Of a DNA stretch of 64,000 bases, positions 8,471 to 18,028 are shown in pieces. Source of the stretch: an uncultured Flavobacteriales bacterium (GTDB lineage: Bacteria; Bacteroidota; Bacteroidia; Flavobacteriales_D; Crocinitomicaceae). The position numbers were made by a program, and so were the translations under genes. The notes beneath the pieces are model-generated. The model ran no database searches. It was given only the letters and a program-made list of their open reading frames with translations, and had not been told where the DNA came from. Every line of letters begins with the position of its first letter. Position 1 is the stretch's first letter. The stretch is from contig CAJXJK010000001.1 in NCBI GenBank assembly GCA_913054135.1, positions 186,001-250,000 on the forward strand. Reading direction: 5' to 3'.

Positions 8471-9136
8471 CTACGCTTTTAACTCGAAAAAGTAAAAGTC
8501 TGACACAAAAGGTTTGATTTTTCCTTGATATTTATTCTCAATAAATTTGTTCAACTCAAATCTTGGATAGTTTTTTTCAACCCAGTTTGTAAACTTTCTA
8601 TGCTTGATATATGTCGTGTCTTTATCGGTAGAATCATAATTTGTAGAAAAAATCAAAACACTACTTTCAGCTGAATCGAACAACCTCTTCATGTAGAGAT
8701 CAAAAACACTGTCTTCAACTAAGCAGTAAACAACATCTAGGCTTAATGTCAGATCAGCCTTCTCCTGTTTATATTCATCAAAATGTCTAAATATTTTTGA
8801 ATCATCCCCTTTGAACTTTTCCTTACAAAGGTCAACCGCGGCCTGACTGATCTCATATCCTGTAAATTTTTCTATCTCAAAATAACTCAATTGGTTGCCG
8901 TCTCCACAACTCATTTCAATAATTGATTTGAATCCTTTTGAAGAAACGTATTCATTGATCACTTCTGCCTTATAAATAGCAAGTTCATCATAGGACCCGA
9001 CTCCAGAATTGCCTCCCGAACTGTAACGTTCTTTCCAGTATTCTTCAGAAGATTCAAAGTCTTTTGCTCTTTGCTTTTTCTTCCATTTTACAGCTAAGGG
9101 GCCAATTATTGGAATTTTCTTAATTAACTTCTTCAT
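8471..9136 (-). CDS. Class I SAM-dependent methyltransferase
   Basis: The ATG at 9136 (MKKLIKKIPIIGPL) is preferred over an in-frame TTG at 9163. The 221-residue protein has SSEEYWKERYSSGGNSGVGS near the N-terminus, a pattern common in polysaccharide-locus methyltransferases. Then comes SIIEMSCGDGNQLSYFE, the SAM-binding motif I with GDG, and LTLSLDVVYCLVED as motif II/post-I. The C-terminal part covers SSVLIFSTNYD and ends in FFELKA. It probably methylates a sugar or glycan end. It lies between the flippase (36 bases upstream) and a glycosyltransferase (12 bases downstream). Confidence 0.78.
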   Translation of the reverse strand: MKKLIKKIPIIGPLAVKWKKKQRAKDFESSEEYWKERYSSGGNSGVGSYDELAIYKAEVINEYVSSKGFKSIIEMSCGDGNQLSYFEIEKFTGYEISQAAVDLCKEKFKGDDSKIFRHFDEYKQEKADLTLSLDVVYCLVEDSVFDLYMKRLFDSAESSVLIFSTNYDSTDKDTTYIKHRKFTNWVEKNYPRFELNKFIENKYQGKIKPFVSDFYFFELKA

Positions 9137-9172
9137 ATAAAAACGACCAATTTTAGTCTTCAAATTTAAGGT

Positions 9173-10549
9173 TTATATTGAACTATCCCGGGCTTTTAGC
9201 GTCTCTCTTGTCAACTTCAATGCCCAGAAGTATGCGTAAGTGTAAAAGAGAATTTGAATACTTGATAAAATCAAGAACCCTGTTGTGAGATCTTTAAAAA
9301 AGATACCACCTACCAAAATCGACCCAAGTATGATGACATTATGAATCATTGATATTATGAAATACTGCCCTTGTTTATTCAGGATTACAGAAACTTGAAG
9401 GACAGGTGCTATTGCAAAACTCAGATATAACCAAGGTGTCAAGTACTGAGCATACTCTCCTGCAACTCTCCATTTTTCTCCTAATACGAATTCAAATAAT
9501 GGAGGACCGAATAAAATAATGACTAAAAAAATTGGCGCCCCAATCAGAAGCATCTTCTTAACGGTTGATTTAATAAGTGGGATGAAGTTCTGCTCGTTTG
9601 CGTGCATTTCAGCCGCTTTTTGAAAAAACACCTGAGCAAATGAATTTCCAATCACAGAAAGAGGAGCCCTTAATACTCGAACTGTCATTCCATAAAAACC
9701 AAGAATTGCTTCATTAAAAGCATATAATATAGTAGATGTCACCCCAATATTTTTTAGTTCATCAAGCACTCCATGGACACTGTTAATTTTCGGAAACTTG
9801 TCATGTATTTTGGCCTGCTCTTTCATTCTCTTCCATGACACCTCTTTAAATAATACTTTGTCTTTTTTCAAAAACGGAAACAAGAAAACTAAGGTCCCTA
9901 AGAAAAAGCCAAGGGTAAAACTTAAAATAAGGGCTCCAACACCAATGTGAGTTATACCTGATGGATTTCCATGAGCCTTACTGAATATTGATTTGAAGAA
10001 CTTAACGATTCCTTCTTTGGCAGTAAATACATTGTATTTCTGTAAACCACCTACCATTTGAACCGCAACTCTACCTGTGGTTTGAACAACCACTGAAACA
10101 GAAGTCCCTTTGAATCTTTTATGCCTATTGCTCCAGAAAGTAAAAATCTTATATGCACTGCCGAAGAACACTGTTACCGGTATAAGCCACAGCCATGACG
10201 ACAATCCATCAACAGAAATCAGGTCGGCTAAAACATTGCCGAACACTAAAAAGACAATCAATAGAATAGACACAAAAACTGAAAGTATTGCAAAGCAAAG
10301 TGCCAAAATGTTAATTGCGTCCTTATCCTCCTTAGGTAACACAATTGCCTGCTCATATCTGCCGGCCGCAATTACTAACAAGAATGTCACAATTGACATG
10401 TAAAAAGTATAGGCCCCAAACTCTTCAGGAGAAAATAGTCGAGTTAAAACAGGGGTTAAAGCAATGGGCAAAATCTGCGCAAGGGTAGAACCAGTCATCA
10501 AGGTGAGGACATTCTTGCCAAATTCAGATTTTACAATTCTTTTTTTCAT
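9173..10549 (-). CDS. Wzx-type polysaccharide flippase (MOP/PST superfamily)
   Basis: The ATG at 10549 (MKKRIVKSEFGKNVLTL) is taken as start; an upstream TTG at 10576 is in frame. The product has about 12 membrane segments over roughly 458 residues. The N-terminal block LTLMTGSTLAQILPIALTPV is typical of Wzx/RfbX flippases, as is RLFSPEEFGAYTFY just after it. Such proteins move undecaprenyl-diphosphate-linked repeat units across the inner membrane, before polymerisation by a Wzy protein; two candidates for that lie at 1080 and 2488. It heads an apparent three-gene operon with the methyltransferase and the glycosyltransferase. A TATCTTTA sequence upstream on this strand may be the -7 box. Confidence 0.85.
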   Translation of the reverse strand: MKKRIVKSEFGKNVLTLMTGSTLAQILPIALTPVLTRLFSPEEFGAYTFYMSIVTFLLVIAAGRYEQAIVLPKEDKDAINILALCFAILSVFVSILLIVFLVFGNVLADLISVDGLSSWLWLIPVTVFFGSAYKIFTFWSNRHKRFKGTSVSVVVQTTGRVAVQMVGGLQKYNVFTAKEGIVKFFKSIFSKAHGNPSGITHIGVGALILSFTLGFFLGTLVFLFPFLKKDKVLFKEVSWKRMKEQAKIHDKFPKINSVHGVLDELKNIGVTSTILYAFNEAILGFYGMTVRVLRAPLSVIGNSFAQVFFQKAAEMHANEQNFIPLIKSTVKKMLLIGAPIFLVIILFGPPLFEFVLGEKWRVAGEYAQYLTPWLYLSFAIAPVLQVSVILNKQGQYFIISMIHNVIILGSILVGGIFFKDLTTGFLILSSIQILFYTYAYFWALKLTRETLKARDSSI

Positions 10550-10711
10550 TATTAAATCTTGGTGGTGAGTCACCAATCTGTAAAGATAGATGAATTGCAG
10601 CTCAGAGAAAATGAGAATAACAATAAGTACGAACAGCTAAAAAAGGAAAACTTTTGACTTTTGTCATTTTCTGTTTGCCGATTAATCTATATCCTTGTTG
10701 CTGCTAAGCAA

Positions 10712-11767
10712 ATGACAGTCAGAAAACATATCGCACTAATTGGGACAGGTCCAGTCTCTATACTAAAGGCATACCTCTTGGTTAAGAGAGATCCCACCTT
10801 AAAAGTTAGCCTTTTTGAAAGCAGCTCTAATCTTGGAGGGGCTTGGTATTCAGACATCAGCCCAAAAGGACATGAGATTGAAAGTGGATGCCACATTTGG
10901 TCATACGTACCTGAAGTTTACTCCTTTTTAAAATCAGAGTTTGCATTAGAATTGACTCCAATGAATCCTAGCCCAACTTTTGTGGGCAAAAAACTTAAGG
11001 TCAATTATTCTACAAAAAATACGCTCGACACTTACAAACACATTTTTAAAAGCTTACTCAAATTCAAAAAACCGGCTATTAAAAATCACCCAGGATTTTA
11101 CGGTAGAATTTTTGGCAAGAAGAATCAATATCCAAAATTGGGATCAGTAGAATTAATTAATGCCTTAAAACTCAAAATAGAAAAGGAAAAAAACATTGAA
11201 ATCATTCAAAATTTCATGGTTGATGAGATTAAAATATCTGACCAGGTTGAATTGATTGGCAAAGACAATACTTATGTGTGTGATCAATTATTCATGACAT
11301 CTGTCTCAGAGGTGCAGAAAATTTCAATGAAAGATCAGATCATTGAGATGGAGCAATCACAAATCGATTACATTCATTTCTTAATTGCTCTTTCAAATCC
11401 CACGAACAAAAAGATGTCGTACTGGAGATTAATGAACGACCCCGTAGTTCATAGAATATCAGACATCTCCTACCAAACTGCGAACGAAGAAAACCTTCTT
11501 CTAGTAGGAATCAAAGGAGATGCGTACCATTCAACATCAGAAGAAGATTTACTGAAACATTGTGAAAAAGTCTTCAGGTCTTTAAAGCTGATTGTCCCAG
11601 AAACTTCTGTTGAAAAATTAAAAACTTACATTTTCCCGACCTATTACATCAATGGTCAGATTAGAGAGAGAATCAATGAGATATCACCATCACAAATCCA
11701 ACTGATTCATTCAACTGATTTGATGCATGGATTTTATTACATTCTCAAAGAAGAAAATCTTATTTGA
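10712..11767 (+). CDS. FAD/NAD(P)-binding Rossmann-fold oxidoreductase-like protein
   Basis: The start is the ATG at 10712 (MTVRKHIALIGTGPVS); an in-frame TTG at 10661 would add 17 unlikely residues. HIALIGTGPVSILKAY is a dinucleotide-binding loop, followed by VSLFESSSNLGGAWYSD with the acidic residue and GG pair seen in amine oxidase/UDP-galactopyranose mutase-like flavoproteins. HEIESGCHIWSYVPEVY follows in the place of the substrate loop. The C-terminus contains LLVGIKGDAYHS and TYIFPTYYINGQIRE. I do not recognise the exact family; a flavin-dependent sugar or lipid-linked glycan modifying role is only inferred from context. Its 3' end overlaps the converging methyltransferase by 8 bases. 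Confidence 0.6.
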   Translation: MTVRKHIALIGTGPVSILKAYLLVKRDPTLKVSLFESSSNLGGAWYSDISPKGHEIESGCHIWSYVPEVYSFLKSEFALELTPMNPSPTFVGKKLKVNYSTKNTLDTYKHIFKSLLKFKKPAIKNHPGFYGRIFGKKNQYPKLGSVELINALKLKIEKEKNIEIIQNFMVDEIKISDQVELIGKDNTYVCDQLFMTSVSEVQKISMKDQIIEMEQSQIDYIHFLIALSNPTNKKMSYWRLMNDPVVHRISDISYQTANEENLLLVGIKGDAYHSTSEEDLLKHCEKVFRSLKLIVPETSVEKLKTYIFPTYYINGQIRERINEISPSQIQLIHSTDLMHGFYYILKEENLI

Positions 11768-12446
11768 TAAAAACTCCGAAGTAAATATACTTCCATTTTT
11801 TGGGAGTTAAAGGAGAGATGACCTTATCAAAAGAAGCCAAAGCAGACCTTTGTTTTTCTGAACGTCCAAAAAGTGCTGAAAAACCATGAGCTTTAAACCT
11901 TGATTTTGAAAACCCAGATGCCCAAAACTGTAAATCTTCATTTGTGATATACCTCCAACGATTAGCCCAGTTGATAAACTTTTTACGAGCCTTTTGATGA
12001 AACTTGCTAGCCTGTGCATTTTCGGCCATTAATAACGCACCCCCCGTTTTCAAAACTCGTCTAATCTCGTCAATTGATTGGTCTTGATCTTTCTTTTTAC
12101 CTAAAGCTCCAATAACAGATTTAAATACAACAACATCAAAAGTTTCATCTTCAAAATCAATTGATCTCATATCCACTTTTTTGTAGTGGATTCTTGATGA
12201 GACTCCTTTGTCTTCGTGCATTTTCTGAGTCACTGCTGGCATTTCATTATAATCGGTACACCAAACTTCACAGCCAAGTTTTGCAAAATAAAAGCTGAGT
12301 CCGCCTTCACGTTCTCCAATAGCAAGAACTTTCATTCCGCTTTTAACTGCAAAATGCGCATCCCAAAAAGGGAGCGCATTTTTCCAATTCTTCACATCCC
12401 ATTGGATGATCTCTTTTATTTCGTCTTTGGTGAAATTATTTTGCAT
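11760..12446 (-). CDS. Class I SAM-dependent methyltransferase
   Basis: The ATG at 12446 ([12 protein letters not shown]) is favoured; a GTG at 12467 is also in frame. The 228-residue product has [20 protein letters not shown] as motif [12 protein letters not shown] with the acidic ribose-binding residue, and [17 protein letters not shown] as the motif II region. [14 protein letters not shown] follows. These define a Rossmann methyltransferase. The substrate is unknown; a sugar or a glycan is suggested by the adjacent locus. The start lies within the last codons of rny, so it may be cotranscribed with that housekeeping gene, which is odd for a polysaccharide function. Confidence 0.75.
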   Translation of the reverse strand: MQNNFTKDEIKEIIQWDVKNWKNALPFWDAHFAVKSGMKVLAIGEREGGLSFYFAKLGCEVWCTDYNEMPAVTQKMHEDKGVSSRIHYKKVDMRSIDFEDETFDVVVFKSVIGALGKKKDQDQSIDEIRRVLKTGGALLMAENAQASKFHQKARKKFINWANRWRYITNEDLQFWASGFSKSRFKAHGFSALFGRSEKQRSALASFDKVISPLTPKKWKYIYFGVFIK

Positions 12447-13977
12447 AATGAACCGCTCTCTTCTCACGGATTACAGTCACTTTCACCTGACCTGGATAAG
12501 TCATTTCATTTTGAATCTTTTGAGATATGATGAACGATAATTCATCTGCTCTTTGATCATTAACTTTTTCAGCCTCTACCATAACACGTAGTTCTCTACC
12601 TGCTTGAATAGCGTATGACTTAAGTACACCATCAAATCCAAGTGCTGTAGTTTCAAGCTCTTTAATTCTCTTAATGTAAGATTCTGCAATTTCTCTTCTG
12701 GCACCTGGTCTAGCACCTGAAATAGCATCACAAACCTGAACAATTGGAGAAAGCAAAGATGTCATCTCGATCTCATCATGGTGAGCTCCGATTGCATTAC
12801 ACACATCACCCTTTTCTTTATACTTCTCGGCCAATTTCATACCCAAGATTGCGTGCGGTAATTCTGGCTCATCATCAGGCACTTTTCCAATATCATGTAA
12901 AAGACCAGCTCTTTTTGCCGCCTTAACGTTTAAGCCAAGTTCAGCTGCCATAATAGCACAAAGGTTTGCCACCTCTCTACTGTGCTGTAATAAGTTTTGA
13001 CCATAAGAAGAACGATATTTCATTCTTCCGACCATTCTCATTAACTCAGGGTGCAATCCGTGAATACCTAAATCAATACAAGTTCTTCTACCTGTTTCGA
13101 TAATCTCTTCATCTAAAGACTTCTTAGTTTTAGAAACTACTTCTTCAATTCTTGCAGGGTGAATTCTTCCATCAGAAACTAACTGATGTAATGCCAATCT
13201 TGCAATCTCTCTTCGCACTGAATCAAAACATGAAAGAATAATTGCTTCAGGCGTATCATCAACGATAATCTCTACTCCCGTAGCAGCCTCTAAGGCTCTA
13301 ATATTTCTTCCTTCTCTACCAATGATTCTACCTTTCATCTCGTCAGACTCAATGTTGAATACTGAAACTGAATTTTCGATAGCTTGCTCAGTTGCTACTC
13401 TTTGAATTGATTGAACAACAATTTTCTTCGCTTCTTTATTTGCGTTAATCTTTGCTTCGTCAACTACTTCCTTGATGTGAGCCATTGCGTCCGTTCTTGC
13501 TTCATCAGTTAATGTTTCCATTAATTGCTTTTTAGCCTCATCAACAGAAAGACCAGAGATTTTTGAAAGCTCGTTCACTTGCTTTTGATGCACTTTTGCT
13601 ATCTCAGCCTTCTTGCTTTCTAAAACTTCTAATTGATCTTCAACGTTTTTCTTTTGACTTTCAACCGATTTGTTTTTTCTGTTCAAGTCTTCAATTTTGT
13701 GATTAAGACTTTTCTCTTTACTCTTAGTTTTATCTTCTAAGCTTTGAAGGTTTCTCTCTCTATTACGAACAGCTTTTTCGTGCTCGTCTTTCAATTGTAA
13801 AAACTTCTCTTTTGCTTGGATAATCTTATCTTTTTTCAGTGATTCCCCTTCGGCCTCTGCCTCTTTAAGAATACCTTCTGTCTTAGATTTCAAGACACTT
13901 TTTTGAAGAATGAATACAATAATGGCTCCAATCACTACCCCAATCACGACTCCAATAATTATACTTACTACATCCAT
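12436..13977 (-). CDS. rny: Ribonuclease Y
   Basis: The 513-residue protein has the full layout of RNase Y: an N-terminal membrane anchor ([20 protein letters not shown]), a long Lys/Glu-rich coiled coil (about 25-160), a KH domain around 205-270 with [15 protein letters not shown], and an HD domain with [18 protein letters not shown] and AIGAHHDE. It is the endoribonuclease that starts mRNA decay at the cytoplasmic membrane. The HD motif and flanking histidines that bind metal are present. It follows a coiled-coil gene and zapA, the usual Bacteroidota order, and probably shares their promoter at 14642-14672. Confidence 0.96.
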   Translation of the reverse strand: MDVVSIIIGVVIGVVIGAIIVFILQKSVLKSKTEGILKEAEAEGESLKKDKIIQAKEKFLQLKDEHEKAVRNRERNLQSLEDKTKSKEKSLNHKIEDLNRKNKSVESQKKNVEDQLEVLESKKAEIAKVHQKQVNELSKISGLSVDEAKKQLMETLTDEARTDAMAHIKEVVDEAKINANKEAKKIVVQSIQRVATEQAIENSVSVFNIESDEMKGRIIGREGRNIRALEAATGVEIIVDDTPEAIILSCFDSVRREIARLALHQLVSDGRIHPARIEEVVSKTKKSLDEEIIETGRRTCIDLGIHGLHPELMRMVGRMKYRSSYGQNLLQHSREVANLCAIMAAELGLNVKAAKRAGLLHDIGKVPDDEPELPHAILGMKLAEKYKEKGDVCNAIGAHHDEIEMTSLLSPIVQVCDAISGARPGARREIAESYIKRIKELETTALGFDGVLKSYAIQAGRELRVMVEAEKVNDQRADELSFIISQKIQNEMTYPGQVKVTVIREKRAVHYAK

Positions 13978-13993
13978 AAATATTGTTTAGTGA

Positions 13994-14011
13994 TTTGATT
14001 TTAAAATCAAA
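13994..14011. repeat. 18-base perfect palindrome between zapA and rny
   Basis: TTTGATTTTAAAATCAAA is its own reverse complement. It lies in the 60-base gap between zapA and rny. It could fold as a hairpin in the transcript or be a dimeric protein site. No T-run follows directly, so an intrinsic terminator is unlikely. Confidence 0.5.
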
Positions 14012-14037
14012 CCTTGTTTATGCAAACACTGCAGCTT

Positions 14038-14325
14038 TTAAAGTGCGGCGTCTACTTTATCTAAAATCTTCTGAATGTCTTCGCTAAAGTCAGGTTGAGA
14101 GACGGGAGCAGGATTACCTCCTCCATTTTTCATTTGAACCGCAATTTGCAATGATGTCATTGCAAGCAGGTCCTGCATATCTTTAACCGCATAACTTCCT
14201 TGCAGTTTTTTGATATTTGAATTGATTCGATCAGCCGCTTCTTTGATAGCAGCCTCCTCTTCTTTTTTTATCGTCAAAGGATAAGTACGACCAGCAATTA
14301 TTATTTTGATTGATATCTTATCCAT
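14038..14325 (-). CDS. zapA: Cell division protein ZapA
   Basis: The 95-residue protein starts MDKISIKIIIAGRTYPLTI, then KEEEAAIKEAADRINSNIKKL and DLLAMTSLQIAVQ, the compact N-terminal sheet and long C-terminal helix of ZapA. ZapA binds and bundles FtsZ protofilaments at midcell. Its length agrees with the family. It is preceded by a coiled-coil gene 6 bases away and followed by rny. The genomic order coiled coil-zapA-rny is common in flavobacteria. Confidence 0.88.
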   Translation of the reverse strand: MDKISIKIIIAGRTYPLTIKKEEEAAIKEAADRINSNIKKLQGSYAVKDMQDLLAMTSLQIAVQMKNGGGNPAPVSQPDFSEDIQKILDKVDAAL

Positions 14326-14331
14326 GTCTTT

Positions 14332-14616
14332 TTAAACCTTAAGTAGCGAAATACATTTATCGATTTCTCTAACTAATCCATCAATTTTGACTTTTAATTC
14401 TTCAGAATTATCGGTTGATTCTTGAGGCTTATTTTTAAGCTCTTCATTTTCACCTTTCAATTTTGAAACCTCTGCTTGATGTGCTGAGATTTGCTGATTT
14501 AACTCATTAATTTGCTCCTGCTTTGATTTCAAAGCTGACTTTTCTTGGTTTAGTTTTGACACTAATTGACCAACTTTTTCGTCTAAAGAAGCTATTAATT
14601 GTTTTGTATCAGACAT
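14332..14616 (-). CDS. Small coiled-coil protein upstream of zapA
   Basis: The 94-residue protein is nearly all heptad-like, rich in Lys, Glu, Gln and Leu (IASLDEKVGQLVSKLNQEK, INELNQQISAHQ, ENEELKN), and has no signal peptide. It is probably a cytoplasmic parallel coiled coil. The position before zapA and its size recall ZapB-like division proteins, but sequence similarity to ZapB cannot be claimed by eye. It is the first gene of the operon behind the promoter at 14642-14672. Confidence 0.7.
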   Translation of the reverse strand: MSDTKQLIASLDEKVGQLVSKLNQEKSALKSKQEQINELNQQISAHQAEVSKLKGENEELKNKPQESTDNSEELKVKIDGLVREIDKCISLLKV

Positions 14617-14641
14617 CTGTTTTTTGTCAAAATGTGATAAG

Positions 14642-14672
14642 CAAAAGTACGCATCAATCCGTCATTTTCAAA
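14642..14672 (-). promoter_or_regulatory. Promoter of the zapA-rny operon (TTTG-N19-TACTTTTG)
   Basis: On the minus strand a TTTG (14672-14669) is followed after exactly 19 bases by TACTTTTG (14649-14642). This fits the Bacteroidota sigma-70 type consensus TTTG-N19-TANNTTTG. The start codon at 14616 is 25 bases downstream of the -7 box, giving a short leader. This is the best promoter I see in the window. Confidence 0.68.
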
Positions 14673-14749
14673 GTTCTAAATACTTAATTATTAAAATAGA
14701 TTTTTTGATAAGAAGCGCGAATAATAAAATGAACTGTGCCACAAGGCAT

Positions 14750-14757
14750 TAAATTTG
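14750..14757 (+). promoter_or_regulatory. Candidate -7 box TAAATTTG for the M23 peptidase
   Basis: TAAATTTG matches TANNTTTG and stands 20 bases before the ATG at 14778. No TTTG is found at normal spacing upstream, so this is a weak call. Confidence 0.3.
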
Positions 14758-14777
14758 TTATTTAGAACCTAAAACAG

Positions 14778-16535
14778 ATGACAAAACAATTTTCATTTCT
14801 TCTCTTCATTCTATTTTCAATTTCTGCTTCGGCTCAAGGATATGTTGAAAAGGATATTGATTTTGACAACATGGATTTGGCGCCACCAATGAAAATCCCC
14901 TTGATTTTAGCTGGGAACTTTGGAGAGATGAGATCGAATCACTTTCATACAGGTTTAGATATTAAAACGAAAGGTGTTGAAGGCCAAAACCTTTACTCAA
15001 TAGAAGAAGGTGTCGTATCAAGGGTAAGAGTATCACCCTGGGGCTACGGATTAGCTGTTTATATCGATCATCCAAACGGACTAACTTCATTATATGCCCA
15101 CATGAAATCGTTTTCACCTGCTATTGATTCTCTAGTTTACAGTGTACAAAAGGAGAAAGAAACTTACGTAGTTGATGAAAATGTTTTAGACAGAGGATTG
15201 AAAGTAAAAAGAGAGGAGTTTATTGGATTATCAGGGAATTCAGGCAGTTCAATGGCTGCTCATTTACATTTTGAATTAAGAGAAACCAAAACTGAGCATG
15301 TTTTGAACCCTTTAAAATTCAAGTGCTACCAACGAAAAATAAAAGATTCAACTAAGCCCACCTTGAAAGGAATCAAAGTTTATGCAGTGAACGAAAAAGG
15401 CTACATGGTGCCAGGTAGATCAAAATATTATCACTGTAAATATGTAAACGGAAAGTATCTTGTCAATAACGGCGCGCCAATAGATGTATCGGGAATCGTC
15501 ACTGACAATTCTTATTTGGGATTTGCTTTTCATGTGGTAGATAAACTGGATGCCGCACACAATATTTGCGGAGTACACAATACCTTTTTATCAAAGGGAG
15601 ATGAAACCTTTCATGAGCAAAAGATAGACTATATAGACTTCAGCTATAACCGATACTTGAATTCTCATCAAGATTACTACGAGTTCAAACAGAATAAAAG
15701 AAATGTTCACAAGAACTTTAAAACGCCAGTAAATGGTTTACCAATTTATCCGAAAGCCAATGGTCTCTTTGATTGGACAAACTGCGCCGGAAACTATAAA
15801 TTCAAAGCCTTTGACGTTCACGGAAATCTGACCTCAATCAACTTCACCATTAAAAATACTGGGACTTCATCATTATCGAATCCTTTAGATGAAACTCAAA
15901 ACTATTTTTATCCTGACTCGGTGAACACACTGATTTATGATGATTTTCAATTACTTTTTGAAGAAGGTTCTTTCTACGAACCTCTTGAGAGAATTTTTAG
16001 AATTGACTCCACTAACCGATACATGAGCCATGAGTTTACCTTCTCAGAATCTGAAATTCCGGCAAATAAATATTTTGATGTTAGACTAAAAACTCCAAAA
16101 TTGCCAGATAACTTTCCGATTAGCAAATTAGGAATTGGGGTAATATCTGACAAAGGATATTTAAGCTACCGAAGTGGTCAATATGTTGATGGATGGGTAG
16201 AAAGTACATCAAGAAGCTTCGGGAAGTTCGTTCTTATGGTTGACTCGGTACCACCTGTCCTTAAACCCTTAGATTTTATTGAAGGAAAAGTAATTTCAAA
16301 GTACCGAACAATGGAACTCAAGATTGAAGATAATCTATCAGGAGTTTGGAAATATCGAGCTTACATCAATGATGAGTGGTGCTTGATGTACTACAATAGA
16401 AAAAAGAAGAAGTATGTAATTCCGCTAGACAAAAGATCTAAACCGAACTTGGTGAAGGGAGAAAACAAGGTGAGAATTAACGCCTTAGATTCTGAAGGCA
16501 ACAAGGTTGAGAAGATCTGGACGGTGGTTTATTAA
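14778..16535 (+). CDS. Secreted M23-family zinc metallopeptidase
   Basis: The 585-residue protein has a signal peptide (residues 1-19, ending SASA-Q). The N-terminal third is an LytM/M23 domain: HFHTGLD gives H57 and D61, YAHMK gives H108, and AHLHFEL gives H162 and H164, so the Zn ligands are intact. Such enzymes cut peptidoglycan cross-bridges or stem peptides in the periplasm. The remaining 400 residues are beta-rich and carry no motif I recognise. M23 proteins of this length with a long C-terminal extension are usual in Bacteroidota. The gene is 132 bases upstream of a histidine kinase gene on the same strand. Confidence 0.88.
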   Translation: MTKQFSFLLFILFSISASAQGYVEKDIDFDNMDLAPPMKIPLILAGNFGEMRSNHFHTGLDIKTKGVEGQNLYSIEEGVVSRVRVSPWGYGLAVYIDHPNGLTSLYAHMKSFSPAIDSLVYSVQKEKETYVVDENVLDRGLKVKREEFIGLSGNSGSSMAAHLHFELRETKTEHVLNPLKFKCYQRKIKDSTKPTLKGIKVYAVNEKGYMVPGRSKYYHCKYVNGKYLVNNGAPIDVSGIVTDNSYLGFAFHVVDKLDAAHNICGVHNTFLSKGDETFHEQKIDYIDFSYNRYLNSHQDYYEFKQNKRNVHKNFKTPVNGLPIYPKANGLFDWTNCAGNYKFKAFDVHGNLTSINFTIKNTGTSSLSNPLDETQNYFYPDSVNTLIYDDFQLLFEEGSFYEPLERIFRIDSTNRYMSHEFTFSESEIPANKYFDVRLKTPKLPDNFPISKLGIGVISDKGYLSYRSGQYVDGWVESTSRSFGKFVLMVDSVPPVLKPLDFIEGKVISKYRTMELKIEDNLSGVWKYRAYINDEWCLMYYNRKKKKYVIPLDKRSKPNLVKGENKVRINALDSEGNKVEKIWTVVY

Positions 16536-16667
16536 ACTCTCGCTTTAATAATCTTACAGACAGTCATCACAGGCGTTTTCGAAATAAAAATAGTGACATT
16601 CCCTGCTAGATTTATTTAGGAATTTTTTAACAGCACCCTTAATTAAGAAAGTATAACTTAGTGGATT

Positions 16668-18026
16668 GTGAGTAATAAACGTATCAGAACGGTCATAATT
16701 TTCGGAATCATTTCTATTCTGTCTGTGCTTACCATTCAGATTTTCTGGATTCAAACTAATCTTGATTTTCAAGAAACCAACACAAAAATTCAAAACAGAC
16801 AAGACAGTCTAAACACTGCACAATTTAATGATGATGTAATTATCTCATTGAAAAATGTAGCAGATGAAATCTCAATGCTCAACCAATCAGGAGTTAATCT
16901 TTACGGTAATGTGCAACAAAGAACCCCCAATTACTTTACTGTTGAGATGCAAGACACAGTTCATCCATTCTTATTAGAAAGATTGTTGAAGTGGGAGTTT
17001 GATGAGAAAAACTTACAAGAAGATTTTCAATTCGGGATATATGATTGCTGGAGTGACAGCATAATGTTTGGGAATTACATGAAGTTTGAATCGGACTCTA
17101 TGTATGTAGTTGATAACAACTATGTGTATCAAGCAGAGATTGATGAAGTAGCCCTGAAGCTGAACACAGATCTTCATTATTTTGGAGTTATATTTCCTGC
17201 AAGAGGTCATGAAACTCTAAAAGAATCCCCCAGCACCCTCACACCATGGCTCTTTTTGACCGCCATCATTTTCTTCGTCATTATCTTTTTCACTTTCGCC
17301 ATAACCATAATTGTCAGACAGAAAAAATTGAGCGAAGTCAAAAACGACTTCATTAACAACATGACGCACGAGCTCAAAACGCCCATTGCCACCATACGAA
17401 TATCGGCCGAAACATTGCTCAATTTTAACGAGAACACTGACCTAGATAAGCGCTTACGTTATGCCGGAATCATTTACAAGGAGAACAAAAGATTAGAACA
17501 ACAAGTTGAGAGAGTTTTAAATATTGCGAAACTTGATAAGAAAGAATTGAAATTCAAGATCGAAACTTTTGACATTCATGAAATCATTGAAGAAGCAAAA
17601 GAAAATTTTGAATTCTCGCAAATTGAAGAAGCTGGCGGACAAATTTCAATGGATTTAAAGGCCGTTAAATTTGTTGTAAAGGCAGACCAAGTGCACATTA
17701 CCAATGTCATTCACAATCTTCTTGACAATGCAATCAAATATTGTGATGGCAAGCCTAACATTCATATTAGCACAGATAATGCTAAGAATAAATTTATGGT
17801 GAGCATCAAGGATAATGGAAAAGGAATATCAAAAGAAGATGTAAAATACATTTTCGATAAGTTTTATAGGGTACCTACAGGGAACCTTCATGATGTGAAG
17901 GGATTTGGCTTGGGACTTTATTATGTTAAAACTATATTAGAAGAACTCGGAGGATCAATTGCAGTAAAAAGTTCAATCGGAAAAGGATCTGAATTCACTG
18001 TGAGCCTACCAATTAATGACCTATAA
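16668..18026 (+). CDS. Sensor histidine kinase (RprX-like)
   Basis: The start is a GTG at 16668 (SNKRIRTVIIFGIISILS). Membrane segments at about residues 8-27 and 193-215 enclose a periplasmic sensor region. The kinase core follows: MTHELKTPIATIR with phospho-acceptor H234, N-box VIHNLLDNAIKY, G1 DNGKGIS and G2 GFGLGLYYVK. It is a classical HisKA/HATPase kinase and should phosphorylate the response regulator encoded 2 bases downstream. The pair is organised like RprX/RprY of Bacteroides. The signal sensed is unknown; proximity to an M23 hydrolase hints at envelope stress. Confidence 0.92.
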   Translation: MSNKRIRTVIIFGIISILSVLTIQIFWIQTNLDFQETNTKIQNRQDSLNTAQFNDDVIISLKNVADEISMLNQSGVNLYGNVQQRTPNYFTVEMQDTVHPFLLERLLKWEFDEKNLQEDFQFGIYDCWSDSIMFGNYMKFESDSMYVVDNNYVYQAEIDEVALKLNTDLHYFGVIFPARGHETLKESPSTLTPWLFLTAIIFFVIIFFTFAITIIVRQKKLSEVKNDFINNMTHELKTPIATIRISAETLLNFNENTDLDKRLRYAGIIYKENKRLEQQVERVLNIAKLDKKELKFKIETFDIHEIIEEAKENFEFSQIEEAGGQISMDLKAVKFVVKADQVHITNVIHNLLDNAIKYCDGKPNIHISTDNAKNKFMVSIKDNGKGISKEDVKYIFDKFYRVPTGNLHDVKGFGLGLYYVKTILEELGGSIAVKSSIGKGSEFTVSLPINDL

Positions 18027-18028
18027 TT

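Noticed and set aside
12216-12530. Plus-strand open frame of 104 codons over the methyltransferase/rny junction
   Set aside because: It lies opposite to well-supported genes and its translation has no family pattern.
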